Both the position numbers and the translations under genes were made by a program. Positions 1 through 4,463 of a stretch of 10,029 bases of DNA are shown one piece after another. The notes beneath the pieces are model-generated. The model was not told the origin of the DNA. It saw only the letters and a program-made list of their open reading frames with translations, and made no database searches. Numbering within the stretch: the stretch's first letter is position 1; each line of letters starts with the position of its first letter. Source of the DNA: a bacterium (lineage in GTDB: Archaea > Nanoarchaeota > Nanoarchaeia > Woesearchaeales > UBA10216); NCBI GenBank assembly GCA_024206195.1, contig JAAGZO010001297.1, positions 1-10,029 of the forward strand, read 5' to 3'.

Positions 1-1
1 A

Positions 2-283
2 ATAAGAATAGAATGTGGGGGAAATGATGCAAAAGAGACGGGTACTTATAGAACAGCAAACGGCACATACACAGAAATATTAAAAGCGGTTAGTGGACAA
101 ACAGTATTTATAGAGGCCGATATAATAGCCTTCACTGGTGATATTGACAACGTCTCAGTAACTCTAATCTCCGCAGACAATATCGAAACAGACTTGGAAA
201 CAAACAGAGCAGGAGCATCCGACCATATTGTTATGACAGAACTAGAGGGTCAAATTATAACAGCGACGGTACAGGAGTCTTAA
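2..283 (+). CDS. C-terminal part of a beta-rich virion or appendage protein (partial)
   Basis: The frame is open from the window edge to TAA at 281-283 and gives about 93 residues with no start in view. The sequence alternates polar and hydrophobic residues, with stretches such as GTYTEILKAVSGQTVFIEAD and DIDNVSVTLI. These resemble the strands of a jelly-roll or carbohydrate-binding-like module of the kind found at the ends of phage tail and appendage proteins. Its stop abuts the ATG of the fibre gene (TAAATG), so the two are probably co-transcribed and both belong to the adsorption apparatus. The fold is inferred from pattern only; no catalytic motif is visible and the N-terminal domains lie outside the window. 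Confidence 0.72.
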   Translation: MRIECGGNDAKETGTYRTANGTYTEILKAVSGQTVFIEADIIAFTGDIDNVSVTLISADNIETDLETNRAGASDHIVMTELEGQIITATVQES

Positions 284-1474
284 ATGGCAAATCCTTTGAT
301 AAGGAAATATCCTAAGAGGGTGAATAAACCTTTACCAAATAAGAGCGCAGGGATTCTTGACGACCACGCGGTTAGGAAGGTGTTAAATAGTGTGGAGGGT
401 ACAGTAGAGAAGGAGGCAATTAATGATAACGACATTTCTAATAAAAAATATGTTGATGATGCCATCGAAGCACGAATTGGGGCGGGGACTGTTCAAGGTC
501 AGATGTTATATTGGGATACAACGTCGGTAAAATGGTTGAAAGCTACTGGGGTTTTTTGGGATAAGGTGAATAAAAGATTAGGTATTGGGACGGATAGTCC
601 AGATGAATTGCTTGTCCTACAGGGGGCAGCGGCAGGACAAAGAATCAAATCTACAACTGACTCCACAATGAGAGGGCTTCAATTAGAAAATGATACTACT
701 GGAAGCATAAGAATACACTATACTAGGTCAGGGGGAGCTAATCAAAGAGGGATTATTAACTCTATAAATGAATTATCGTTAAGAGTAGGTGGAAATCCCG
801 GGGTAACAATAGATTCATCTCTTGATGTAGGGATTGGGACAACATCACCACAGGCAAAACTTCATACTGTAGGAGACACAAGACTAGGCGACCAAGCGAC
901 AAACTATGCAGAGTTTAAAGCAGATGGAGAATTAGAATTGGTAGGAACAGCGAGGGTACATAAGTCTCACACTATTGCATTAAGTAAAATGAAAAAAGGT
1001 GTTGGTAATCCTCCGGCAGATGGGATAAAGGATGGCTTTGCTACGTTAGACTTTAGTCCTACAAGAGAGGAAGAAGTATTTTTTAAATTCATTGCTCCGG
1101 CTGACATGGACACAACCCAAGACATGAGTATGCACTTAATGTTTTTTGTTGATACAGCCCCGGCAAGTGCGCAGGGAGTTCGTTGGTGTGTTGAGTGGAA
1201 GACAGTCGCAGCAGGAGAGGCTGTTGATTTTACATCTGGAACAGGAACGCTATGTGAAACCATCGCAGTAACCACAGGAACACCGGCAAATGATGCAATC
1301 CTTTTAGAATGTGAGGATATTACAGGAGGGGCTGGAACTATTGCTGCAGATGATTTGTTAATGTGTAGACTTTGTAGGGATGCCACTCATGCAGATGATA
1401 CATTCACAGGAGACGCTAGATTAATAAAAGCCCATGTTCATTACACTTCTAACAAATTAGGTGAAGCTTTGTAA
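284..1474 (+). CDS. Tail fibre / receptor-binding-like structural protein
   Basis: This 396-aa protein starts at ATG directly after the previous stop. Residues 50-62 (NDNDISNKKYVDDAI) resemble the xxKxYVDDAI linker common in phage fibre proteins. Two copies of a GIGT-x-SP motif (about residues 100-106 and 183-189), each followed by a short beta segment, are typical of repeats in trimeric fibres and structural proteins. The C-terminal ~165 residues (from about 228) are rich in beta strands, Gly, Thr and Asp and end in a strand reading KAHVHYT, which looks like a jelly-roll head domain. Inferred role: the distal part of the virion that contacts the host surface. No peptidase or lyase motif is visible. 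It is the last gene before a new promoter. Confidence 0.75.
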   Translation: MANPLIRKYPKRVNKPLPNKSAGILDDHAVRKVLNSVEGTVEKEAINDNDISNKKYVDDAIEARIGAGTVQGQMLYWDTTSVKWLKATGVFWDKVNKRLGIGTDSPDELLVLQGAAAGQRIKSTTDSTMRGLQLENDTTGSIRIHYTRSGGANQRGIINSINELSLRVGGNPGVTIDSSLDVGIGTTSPQAKLHTVGDTRLGDQATNYAEFKADGELELVGTARVHKSHTIALSKMKKGVGNPPADGIKDGFATLDFSPTREEEVFFKFIAPADMDTTQDMSMHLMFFVDTAPASAQGVRWCVEWKTVAAGEAVDFTSGTGTLCETIAVTTGTPANDAILLECEDITGGAGTIAADDLLMCRLCRDATHADDTFTGDARLIKAHVHYTSNKLGEAL

Positions 1475-1482
1475 TACAAACA

Positions 1483-1490
1483 TTTATATA
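1483..1490 (+). promoter_or_regulatory. Archaeal-type TATA box (TTTATATA)
   Basis: TTTATATA lies in the short gap after the fibre gene, with A-rich sequence upstream. Archaeal transcription normally starts about 25 nt downstream, which here is near 1512, leaving a leader of about 30 nt before the ATG at 1541. That leader carries a strong ribosome binding site. It would drive the 1541-2523 cluster. Confidence 0.65.
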
Positions 1491-1527
1491 GTAGGATGTA
1501 TGTATATATGTATGGAAATGACAAATG

Positions 1528-1537
1528 AAAGGAGGTT
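1528..1537 (+). promoter_or_regulatory. Strong Shine-Dalgarno site for the OB-fold gene
   Basis: AAAGGAGGTT sits with its GGAGG core six bases before the ATG at 1541 and matches the 16S rRNA 3' end almost perfectly. It is the clearest ribosome binding site in the window and fixes the start of the 1541 gene. Most other genes have weak or no such site. Confidence 0.8.
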
Positions 1538-1540
1538 AGA

Positions 1541-1984
1541 ATGGAAAAGATAACTATACAAGGAATAGAAGAAAAGAAGTCGAAAACTAATGTACCTTTT
1601 TGGGCAGTTAAGTTTACTGATGGTAGAAGTGGTACAGTTTGGGATGACCAAATTGCAAACTATATGAGCAAAGATGTTAAGATTGGTGGTTCTTGTGAGG
1701 TTGAAATTAAAACAACACCAAGCGGATATAATAACATTAGAAGTGTTAATTTTGAAAGCGCACAAGGAAACACTCAACCGGTACAAGAGAAAGTTGTTGA
1801 TGTTGTGCCAAGTGTGCAGAATAACGCACCTAATCCACAGAGAGTAGGATTATATATTAAGTTGGCTGTTGAGATGTTAATTGCTGCCCCAGTTGAAGGA
1901 AAAACTGTTGAAGAAAATCTTTGTGAGAACATACAAGAAATTAAGAAACTTGAAGAGTTTACTATTGGTCTGTTGAGTCAATAA
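1541..1984 (+). CDS. OB-fold-like protein, possible single-stranded DNA-binding protein
   Basis: This 147-aa protein has two parts. Residues 1-72 look like a small OB-fold: strand ITIQGIEEK, then VPFWAVKFTDGRSGTVWDD, then a strand-rich segment with GGSCEVEIKTTP and a closing IRSVNF. The aromatic and basic residues on these strands are typical of nucleic-acid-binding OB-folds in phages. A Pro/Gln/Asn linker (about 73-100) leads to a helical C-terminus of ~45 residues. The start is fixed by a strong Shine-Dalgarno site. It leads the promoter-driven cluster, and its stop overlaps the next ATG (TAATG). Inferred role: binding ssDNA during replication or recombination. Other OB-fold roles are possible; the acidic C-terminal tip typical of bacterial SSB is absent. 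Confidence 0.6.
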   Translation: MEKITIQGIEEKKSKTNVPFWAVKFTDGRSGTVWDDQIANYMSKDVKIGGSCEVEIKTTPSGYNNIRSVNFESAQGNTQPVQEKVVDVVPSVQNNAPNPQRVGLYIKLAVEMLIAAPVEGKTVEENLCENIQEIKKLEEFTIGLLSQ

Positions 1985-2238
1985 TGGCAAATTCAAATTG
2001 TAACTCTTGTGAATATTGTAATTCTTGTGATTCTTGTGAATATTGTAATTCTTGTAATTTTTGTAAAAAGTGTATAAACCTAGTTAATGGGTTTATGTGT
2101 ATAAATCTAAAGTTAGATCAGAAAGATAAATCGAAATATTGGATTTTCAACAAAGAAGTTTCAAAGGAAGTCTGGGATAAGCGTTGGGATATTGGGGAAC
2201 CAAACAGATGTTCGAAGTGTGGATATTCCATTAAGTAA
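1984..2238 (+). CDS. Cysteine-repeat small protein, probably metal-binding
   Basis: This 84-aa protein has an N-terminal third that is nearly all Cys, Asn, Ser and Tyr. Cysteines occur every two or three residues (CNSC, CEYC units), with a nine-residue repeat encoded by a near-perfect 27-nt DNA repeat. A further cysteine follows in FMC, and the C-terminus has RCSKCG, half of a zinc-ribbon knuckle. The middle is a charged, Trp-containing segment (KYWIFNKEVSKEVWDKRW). Similar CNSC/CDSC-type repeats are known from uncharacterised phage proteins. Zinc or iron-sulfur binding or a disulfide-rich stack are all possible. Start and upstream gene overlap by one base (TAATG), so it is translationally coupled to the OB-fold gene. 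Function unknown. Confidence 0.72.
   Translation: MANSNCNSCEYCNSCDSCEYCNSCNFCKKCINLVNGFMCINLKLDQKDKSKYWIFNKEVSKEVWDKRWDIGEPNRCSKCGYSIK
2005..2055 (+). repeat. 27-nt tandem repeat inside the Cys-rich gene
   Basis: The segment from 2005 is repeated from 2032 (period 27 nt, nine codons: CEYCNSCDS then CEYCNSCNF), identical over about 24 nt. TGTAATTCTTGT and TGTGAATATTGT units make up the repeat. It explains the periodic cysteines and could expand or contract by slippage. Confidence 0.85.
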
Positions 2239-2242
2239 GATA

Positions 2243-2386
2243 ATGAATGACATCGAAGCAACAGCGACGACGGAAAGAACGTTTGGAGAACTATCGCAAA
2301 GACTACGTGAGCAAAGACCAATATTCGAAAGAATGTTCAAAGAAACACAACACTATGAATATCTCGAAAACAGATTCTACTTGTGA
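2243..2386 (+). CDS. Small charged helical protein of unknown function
   Basis: From ATG 2243 this encodes 47 aa, predicted to be mostly helical and strongly charged (TTERTFGELSQRLREQRPIF then ERMFKETQHYEYLENRFYL). The frame stays open upstream to a TTG at 2192, which would give 64 aa but overlap the Cys-rich gene by 47 nt. The ATG, four bases after that gene's stop, is the simpler choice, although neither has a clear Shine-Dalgarno site. Its TGA overlaps the ATG of the next small gene (ATGA), as expected inside an operon. No recognised family or motif. Confidence 0.55.
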   Translation: MNDIEATATTERTFGELSQRLREQRPIFERMFKETQHYEYLENRFYL

Positions 2387-2523
2387 TGAATGAACAACAA
2401 GCCTTAAAGATGATGAAAGAGAGTCTAGATGACTTGAAGGTATTAGAGAAGTTCATGGATATTGAACTGTATCACCTCTTTGAATCGTTAAGGATGAATG
2501 TTAACGGAAAGATAAAGATTTAA
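2386..2523 (+). CDS. 45-aa helical small protein of unknown function
   Basis: ATG 2386 overlaps the previous TGA (ATGA). The product begins MNEQQALKMMKESLDDLKVL and ends LRMNVNGKIKI. Hydrophobic residues are spaced in a heptad-like way (L, M, L, L, V, L, F, M), so a short coiled coil or helix-turn-helix dimer is plausible. It is the last gene of the cluster that starts at 1541 and is followed after six bases by a small stem-loop. The coupled start and clean charged composition support it being real. Function cannot be assigned. Confidence 0.5.
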   Translation: MNEQQALKMMKESLDDLKVLEKFMDIELYHLFESLRMNVNGKIKI

Positions 2524-2529
2524 ATTAAG

Positions 2530-2544
2530 CCCCTACTTAAGGGG
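2530..2544 (+). terminator. Small stem-loop after the 1541-2523 cluster, possible transcription end
   Basis: CCCCT pairs with AGGGG around a five-base loop (ACTTA), with AA/TT able to extend the stem past a bulged G. It begins six bases after the last stop of the cluster. There is no downstream T run, so termination is only a suggestion based on position. Confidence 0.35.
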
Positions 2545-2649
2545 TTCATACTCAATCATCCTCTGCTACGGCTAGAGGTAGAGAGCAGACGAGAACGCCA
2601 TAGAAATCCCTCTTTGAGGTCTTGGTTAAGAAAGAGCTTCGACTCCGTG

Positions 2650-2679
2650 GACTTGCAGGTTCGAATCCTGCCGTTTGCT
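2650..2679 (+). other. tRNA 3'-end-like sequence (T arm plus acceptor strand), possible attachment site
   Basis: GCAGG (2655-2659), loop TTCGAAT and CCTGC (2667-2671) form a textbook tRNA T arm, followed by a seven-base acceptor strand CGTTTGC and a T at 2679. GCAGACG at 2585-2591 could pair with the acceptor (one G-T pair), but the 63 bases between contain no acceptable D arm or anticodon arm, so a complete tRNA is not supported. Viral genomes often carry just the 3' end of a host tRNA as the attP core for integration, and this fits that pattern. No integrase is in the window. An intron-containing, decayed or unusual tRNA gene is the alternative. Confidence 0.5.
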
Positions 2680-2680
2680 T

Positions 2681-2803
2681 ATGATTTGCGAAATATGTGG
2701 AGAAGACGAAGAGAATTGTTTTATGCTATCCGGAGGTAACATGTGGATGGCACCAAAGGAGATCAATGGAATACCTAACAGAAGACCAAAGTCTTCAGTA
2801 TGA
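2681..2803 (+). CDS. Possible 40-aa protein with an N-terminal CxxC motif
   Basis: ATG 2681 lies one base after the tRNA-like element and opens a 40-codon frame. The product begins MICEICGEDEENCFMLSGG, with C3-x2-C6 and C13 able to form half of a zinc site, and ends in a basic tail (NRRPKSS). It overlaps the next frame by 38 nt. There is no clear Shine-Dalgarno site before 2681. A strong-looking GGAGGT precedes an internal in-frame ATG at 2741, but that would leave only 20 residues. It could be the remnant of a longer zinc-binding protein. Uncertain. Confidence 0.35.
   Translation: MICEICGEDEENCFMLSGGNMWMAPKEINGIPNRRPKSSV
2755..2763 (+). promoter_or_regulatory. Shine-Dalgarno site that fixes the start at 2766
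   Basis: AAAGGAGAT ends two bases before ATG 2766. The frame is open further upstream to a GTG at 2697, but that start has no comparable site, so the ATG is preferred. Confidence 0.55.
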
Positions 2804-2966
2804 ACCTTTAAGGGTACTTACAGGAGACCTATTAGAGAAGAGAGTCGTTGAGTGGTGTAGACTAGTTGATGAGACTCTTAATGTGTTGGAGACAGATAGA
2901 ATAATGGCTTATCGTTATGAAAAGGAACAAAAGACTTACAAAACACCATATAATGCCGAAGAGTAG
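2766..2966 (+). CDS. 66-aa acidic helical protein of unknown function
   Basis: This frame starts at ATG 2766 behind a good Shine-Dalgarno site and gives 66 aa. The middle is a likely helix or helical hairpin (VLTGDLLEKRVVEWCRLVDE, then TLNVLETDRIMAYRYEKEQ). The protein is acidic overall with a mixed, charged C-terminus. It overlaps the CxxC frame upstream and runs 50 nt into the HNH gene downstream, an unusually long overlap that suggests tight coupling or that one of the starts is wrong. No family was recognised. Its position before an HNH gene might make it an accessory of that nuclease, but this is only context. Confidence 0.5.
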   Translation: MEYLTEDQSLQYEPLRVLTGDLLEKRVVEWCRLVDETLNVLETDRIMAYRYEKEQKTYKTPYNAEE

Positions 2967-3177
2967 GGGTGGGAGTAATAATTTGGAGAATATCTGTCGG
3001 GTGTCTGGACGAGAGCATGAGAAGTATCATAGTTTATTTAGTAATAAGACTCCTAATGAGATATTGGATTATTTGACAGATGTATTTTGGAAAGGGGATG
3101 ATAAGTATATAAGGGGGTATTATGATGAGTATATTAGTGGAGATTCGGGAATTGATGGGGTTCTTAGTGATGAGTGA
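2917..3177 (+). CDS. Short HNH endonuclease-like protein
   Basis: The 86-aa product carries an HNH-type beta-beta-alpha-metal core: KHHIMPKSRGGSNNLENIC at about residues 9-27, then REHEKYH at 32-38. Key residues are H10/H11, N25, H34 and H38, and the P-x-S-x-GG spacing matches small HNH nucleases. The conserved tail SLFSNKTPNEILDYL matches a small HNH-like group that I recall from phages and archaea. The usual upstream CxxC zinc knuckle is missing from this frame. Inferred activity: metal-dependent DNA nicking or cleavage, possibly as a homing nuclease or in packaging. The ATG at 2917 lies inside the previous gene, and no better start is available because the motif begins almost at once. Confidence 0.72.
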   Translation: MKRNKRLTKHHIMPKSRGGSNNLENICRVSGREHEKYHSLFSNKTPNEILDYLTDVFWKGDDKYIRGYYDEYISGDSGIDGVLSDE

Positions 3178-3289
3178 GGATGATGTTATATTAAGTGGAG
3201 AGGTGGGGTTGCGTGGGTTTATGAATGTTTATGTGTCTTATTTGGTTATTTTGTTGGTGGAGATGGGAACTAAAGCCATGCTGTCGTAA
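3170..3289 (+). CDS. Possible 39-aa small hydrophobic protein
   Basis: ATG 3170 overlaps the end of the HNH gene by eight bases and opens a frame of 39 codons to TAA at 3287-3289. The second half (VYVSYLVILLVEM) is hydrophobic enough for a short membrane segment. There is no Shine-Dalgarno site. The DNA here is strikingly rich in G and T and poor in C, like the end of the HNH gene, so the hydrophobic codons could be a by-product of composition. The stop codon lies inside the left arm of a long inverted repeat. Confidence 0.35.
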   Translation: MSEDDVILSGEVGLRGFMNVYVSYLVILLVEMGTKAMLS

Positions 3290-3366
3290 ACGATAGCCTA
3301 TTAAGGCTCGTTATATATCAGTTAGCAAGCTAACTGTTCACACAAAGCTTCTCTGGCTGTTTACGA
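3284..3366 (+). repeat. Long-stem structured element with internal hairpin
   Basis: TCGTAAAC (3284-3291) plus AGCC (3295-3298) are complementary to GGCT-GTTTACGA (3355-3366), forming a 12-bp stem with a three-base bulge. Inside sits a perfect 8-bp hairpin, CAGTTAGC-AA-GCTAACTG (3319-3336). A smaller competing hairpin AGCC-TATTAA-GGCT lies between. As RNA this would be a stable branched structure; as DNA it could extrude a cruciform. It starts at the end of the HNH-linked frames, so it may end that transcript, or be part of a replication origin or a small structured RNA. Confidence 0.65.
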
Positions 3367-3374
3367 GCTATTTG

Positions 3375-3394
3375 GCTAAAACTCTCGTTTTAGC
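3375..3394 (+). repeat. Perfect 8-bp hairpin with TCTC loop
   Basis: GCTAAAAC (3375-3382) is exactly complementary to GTTTTAGC (3387-3394) around the four-base loop TCTC. It follows the larger structured element by nine bases. Confidence 0.75.
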
Positions 3395-3401
3395 TGATTT
3401 A

Positions 3402-3421
3402 AGCTAGCTTTTTAGCTAGCT
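3402..3421 (+). repeat. AGCTAGCT palindrome pair
   Basis: Two copies of the self-complementary octamer AGCTAGCT (3402-3409, 3414-3421) are separated by TTTT. They can pair with each other or fold singly. A 12-base form of the same palindrome recurs at 4005-4016, so the motif flanks the gene-poor segment on both sides. Confidence 0.75.
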
Positions 3422-3480
3422 ACCCCCCGTAAGCATAAGAATCGTCACTTTCGTTCCTCATCTTAAGCTTAAGCAACTGC

Positions 3481-3604
3481 GTTGAGCCGGCTTAGCCTGC
3501 TTGCTAAGCCTCCACCCCCACTCGTATCGCCTGTCGGGCTCACTCGCCCCCCTCGGCTCCGCTGCGGCTTGCCTCGCCCGCTCGCCTCGGCTCGCGGGCT
3601 TAGC
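3481..3604 (+). other. GC-rich, hairpin-prone island
   Basis: Base composition changes abruptly here. In an otherwise AT-rich window these ~125 bases are mostly C and G, with repeated CTCG, GGCTC and GCCTCG motifs and C runs on the + strand. It opens with a perfect hairpin, GGCTTAGC-CTGCTT-GCTAAGCC (3489-3510), and closes with another copy of GGCTTAGC (3597-3604), so the whole island can be closed by pairing 3503-3510 with 3597-3604. Frames across it code only low-complexity Pro/Leu/Arg peptides and I do not call a gene. An acquired repeat element, replication origin or packaging signal are possible readings. Confidence 0.7.
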
Positions 3605-3616
3605 TTGTATGAATAT

Positions 3617-3760
3617 ATGTTTATTATGTATGATGCGATTATTGGGTTTTGTTTTTTTGTGTTTGTATGTAGGACACCAGAGAATAATAAAATATATAAA
3701 CTAAAGAGTTTTAGTAATATCAACATACCAATGACGGACTTCAAGAAATTTTTTAGTTAA
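3617..3760 (+). CDS. Doubtful 47-aa protein with one membrane segment
   Basis: From ATG 3617 the frame gives a hydrophobic N-terminal segment (IIGFCFFVFVC) followed by a basic, polar tail ending FKKFFS. This would be a single-pass membrane peptide. A second overlapping frame (ATG 3609 to TAA 3704, 31 aa) is also hydrophobic, which suggests the T-rich DNA rather than selection is the cause. No ribosome binding site is seen, and a TATA box at 3693 lies within it. I list it only because nothing else explains this stretch. Confidence 0.22.
   Translation: MFIMYDAIIGFCFFVFVCRTPENNKIYKLKSFSNINIPMTDFKKFFS
3693..3700 (+). promoter_or_regulatory. Orphan TATA box (TATATAAA)
   Basis: This octamer is identical to the boxes at 4062 and 9661, and has A-rich sequence before it. 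By the same spacing (29 nt), transcription would begin near 3722. No start codon sits there (the nearest ATG at 3731 opens only nine codons), so the transcript would be non-coding or have a leader of about 75 nt before the frame at 3799. Confidence 0.5.
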
Positions 3761-3798
3761 GCGCTTGATTATGGGGTTGGAAATGTGTGGGTTGGATA

Positions 3799-3972
3799 AT
3801 GAGGAGTGGTGCAGGTGACCTTAATCAAATCCACAAGAACCTCCGGTTTGATGATTCGCCGGAAGTAGGGGGAAGTAGCCCCTACGTGAGAAGTATACAA
3901 GAAGATGATTCACCACCAGGTAGAAAGAGAGATGCAGCCTCGAAAAAACCCTCTTTTAACCATTGGTCATAG
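3799..3972 (+). CDS. Possible 57-aa hydrophilic protein, or a structured RNA in its place
   Basis: The frame from ATG 3799 (open upstream to GTG 3787) encodes a very hydrophilic product with two DDSP motifs and a basic C-terminus (GRKRDAASKKPSF). The two DDSP-coding sites (3850-3860 and 3904-3914) differ only at third codon positions, a weak hint of coding. Against this, the DNA forms several stems: TGTGGGTT (3786-3793) with AATCCACA (3828-3835), and GTAGGGG (3865-3871) with CCCCTAC (3879-3885). There is no ribosome binding site and no relatives were recognised. With the TATA box at 3693, a non-coding RNA of about 240 nt ending near the T-rich run at 3952-3957 is equally likely. Confidence 0.35.
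   Translation: MRSGAGDLNQIHKNLRFDDSPEVGGSSPYVRSIQEDDSPPGRKRDAASKKPSFNHWS
3865..3885 (+). repeat. Perfect 7-bp GC-rich hairpin
   Basis: GTAGGGG (3865-3871) pairs with CCCCTAC (3879-3885) around GAAGTAG. It is preceded by CCGG (3843-3846) and CCGG (3859-3862), which can close a second small stem. Together with the long-range 3786/3828 pairing, this supports a structured transcript. Confidence 0.6.
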
Positions 3973-4004
3973 TCGCAGCTATGTTAATAAAGGGCTTTTA
4001 GCTT

Positions 4005-4016
4005 AGCTAGCTAGCT
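4005..4016 (+). repeat. 12-base perfect palindrome AGCTAGCTAGCT
   Basis: This is an extended form of the AGCTAGCT units at 3402-3421. It sits in TTAGC-rich sequence (TTTTAGCTTAGC before, GTTTTAG after) about 45 bases upstream of the main late-type promoter. It could be an operator for that promoter or the right boundary of the hairpin-rich island. A second inverted repeat, CATAG/CTATG (3968-3983), lies just upstream. Confidence 0.65.
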
Positions 4017-4061
4017 GTTTTAGTTAAGGAGAATAATTCTAGTCTACATAAAACCGAAAAG

Positions 4062-4069
4062 TATATAAA
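4062..4069 (+). promoter_or_regulatory. Archaeal promoter of the packaging/head operon (TATATAAA)
   Basis: TATATAAA is preceded by CCGAAAAG, a purine-rich stretch in the position of a TFB-recognition element. The first T is 29 nt before ATG 4091, so the predicted start of transcription falls on or next to the start codon and the mRNA would be leaderless. It should drive the long run of overlapping genes from 4091 to 9667. Confidence 0.75.
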
Positions 4070-4090
4070 GGAGTATATATATGTATAGGG

Positions 4091-4255
4091 ATGGAATTAG
4101 AAAGATTTGAAACACAAGAAGAAGTTAAGGTTGCTATTAAAACATGTGAAGGAAAACATGAACAACAAGTAGCTTATAGTTCATATCACGATGCATTAAC
4201 ACAAATATGTTTCGGATGTAATAAAGTGAGGACTAATTTAAAATCAAATGGGTAG
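4091..4255 (+). CDS. 54-aa small protein with Cys/His residues, possible zinc finger
   Basis: The start is set by promoter spacing, as a leaderless ATG. The product begins MELERFETQEEVKVAIKTCE, followed by GKHEQQ, and ends with ICFGCNKVRTNLKSNG. C19, H23 and the CFGC pair (C40, C43) could coordinate one zinc ion. Its last eight bases overlap the next gene. As the first gene of the packaging operon it may be a small regulator, but only the metal-site pattern supports that. An out-of-frame ATG at 4081 opens only nine codons and lies upstream of the predicted transcription start. Confidence 0.6.
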   Translation: MELERFETQEEVKVAIKTCEGKHEQQVAYSSYHDALTQICFGCNKVRTNLKSNG

Positions 4256-4463
4256 AACAAGATACAACAGGATTTCAGAACTCTTAAAACCAATTGTAGG
4301 GAAAACTTTACATAAAAATAAGATTTGGAGACGAATTGTTATTGATATTGGCGCATCCGAAACATTAGTCCGGGAATCTATGAACTTAATGATTACTTTG
4401 GGACTGATTCAAGAAGTAAAACAAGATTATTTTAAAGTTATTTCTAATAAAGCAGATATATGA
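4248..4463 (+). CDS. Winged-helix-like DNA-binding protein, candidate small terminase subunit
   Basis: This 71-aa protein reads as a compact winged helix: a first helix (YNRISELLKPIVGKTL), a second (KNKIWRRIVIDIG), a recognition-type helix (SETLVRESMNLMITLGL), then a two-strand wing (IQEVKQDYFKVIS). Its ATG overlaps the preceding stop, and its own TGA overlaps the next ATG (ATGA). Small terminase subunits carry an N-terminal helix-turn-helix and usually precede terL, and no other candidate exists here. At 71 residues it would lack the oligomerisation domain typical of TerS, so a transcription regulator of the operon is equally plausible. The role is inferred from fold pattern and place. Confidence 0.55.
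   Translation: MGRTRYNRISELLKPIVGKTLHKNKIWRRIVIDIGASETLVRESMNLMITLGLIQEVKQDYFKVISNKADI

Noticed and set aside
967..1386. 139-codon open frame on the minus strand
   Set aside because: It lies wholly inside the fibre gene, its translation is low-complexity Ser/Val/Pro, and it has no ribosome binding site or promoter. It is a shadow of the + strand gene.
1984..2070. CRISPR-like array
   Set aside because: The 27-nt repeats are directly tandem without spacers and lie in a coding frame, so they are codon repeats. No CRISPR array is seen in the window.
2192..2242. TTG-initiated longer version of the 47-aa protein
   Set aside because: It would overlap the Cys-rich gene by 47 nt without a ribosome binding site, while ATG 2243 follows the stop by four bases.
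2585..2679. Complete 95-nt tRNA gene from GCAGACG to the acceptor end
   Set aside because: The T arm and acceptor fit, but no D arm with GG, no T at position 8 and no 5-bp anticodon arm with a seven-base loop could be built, even allowing an intron or long variable arm. A 7-base acceptor match is expected by chance in a region this size fairly often.
2732..2803. GGAGGT followed by ATG 2741
   Set aside because: It looks like a good initiation site but opens only 20 codons in the frame of the CxxC ORF. It is probably fortuitous.
3469..3744. Open frames on both strands across the GC-rich island (92 codons on +, 91 on -)
   Set aside because: Translations of the GC-rich part are Pro/Arg/Leu or Gly/Ser repeats, as expected from skewed DNA. 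The + frame would need a TTG start, and no ribosome binding site is present. Only the short AT-rich tail was kept, at low confidence.
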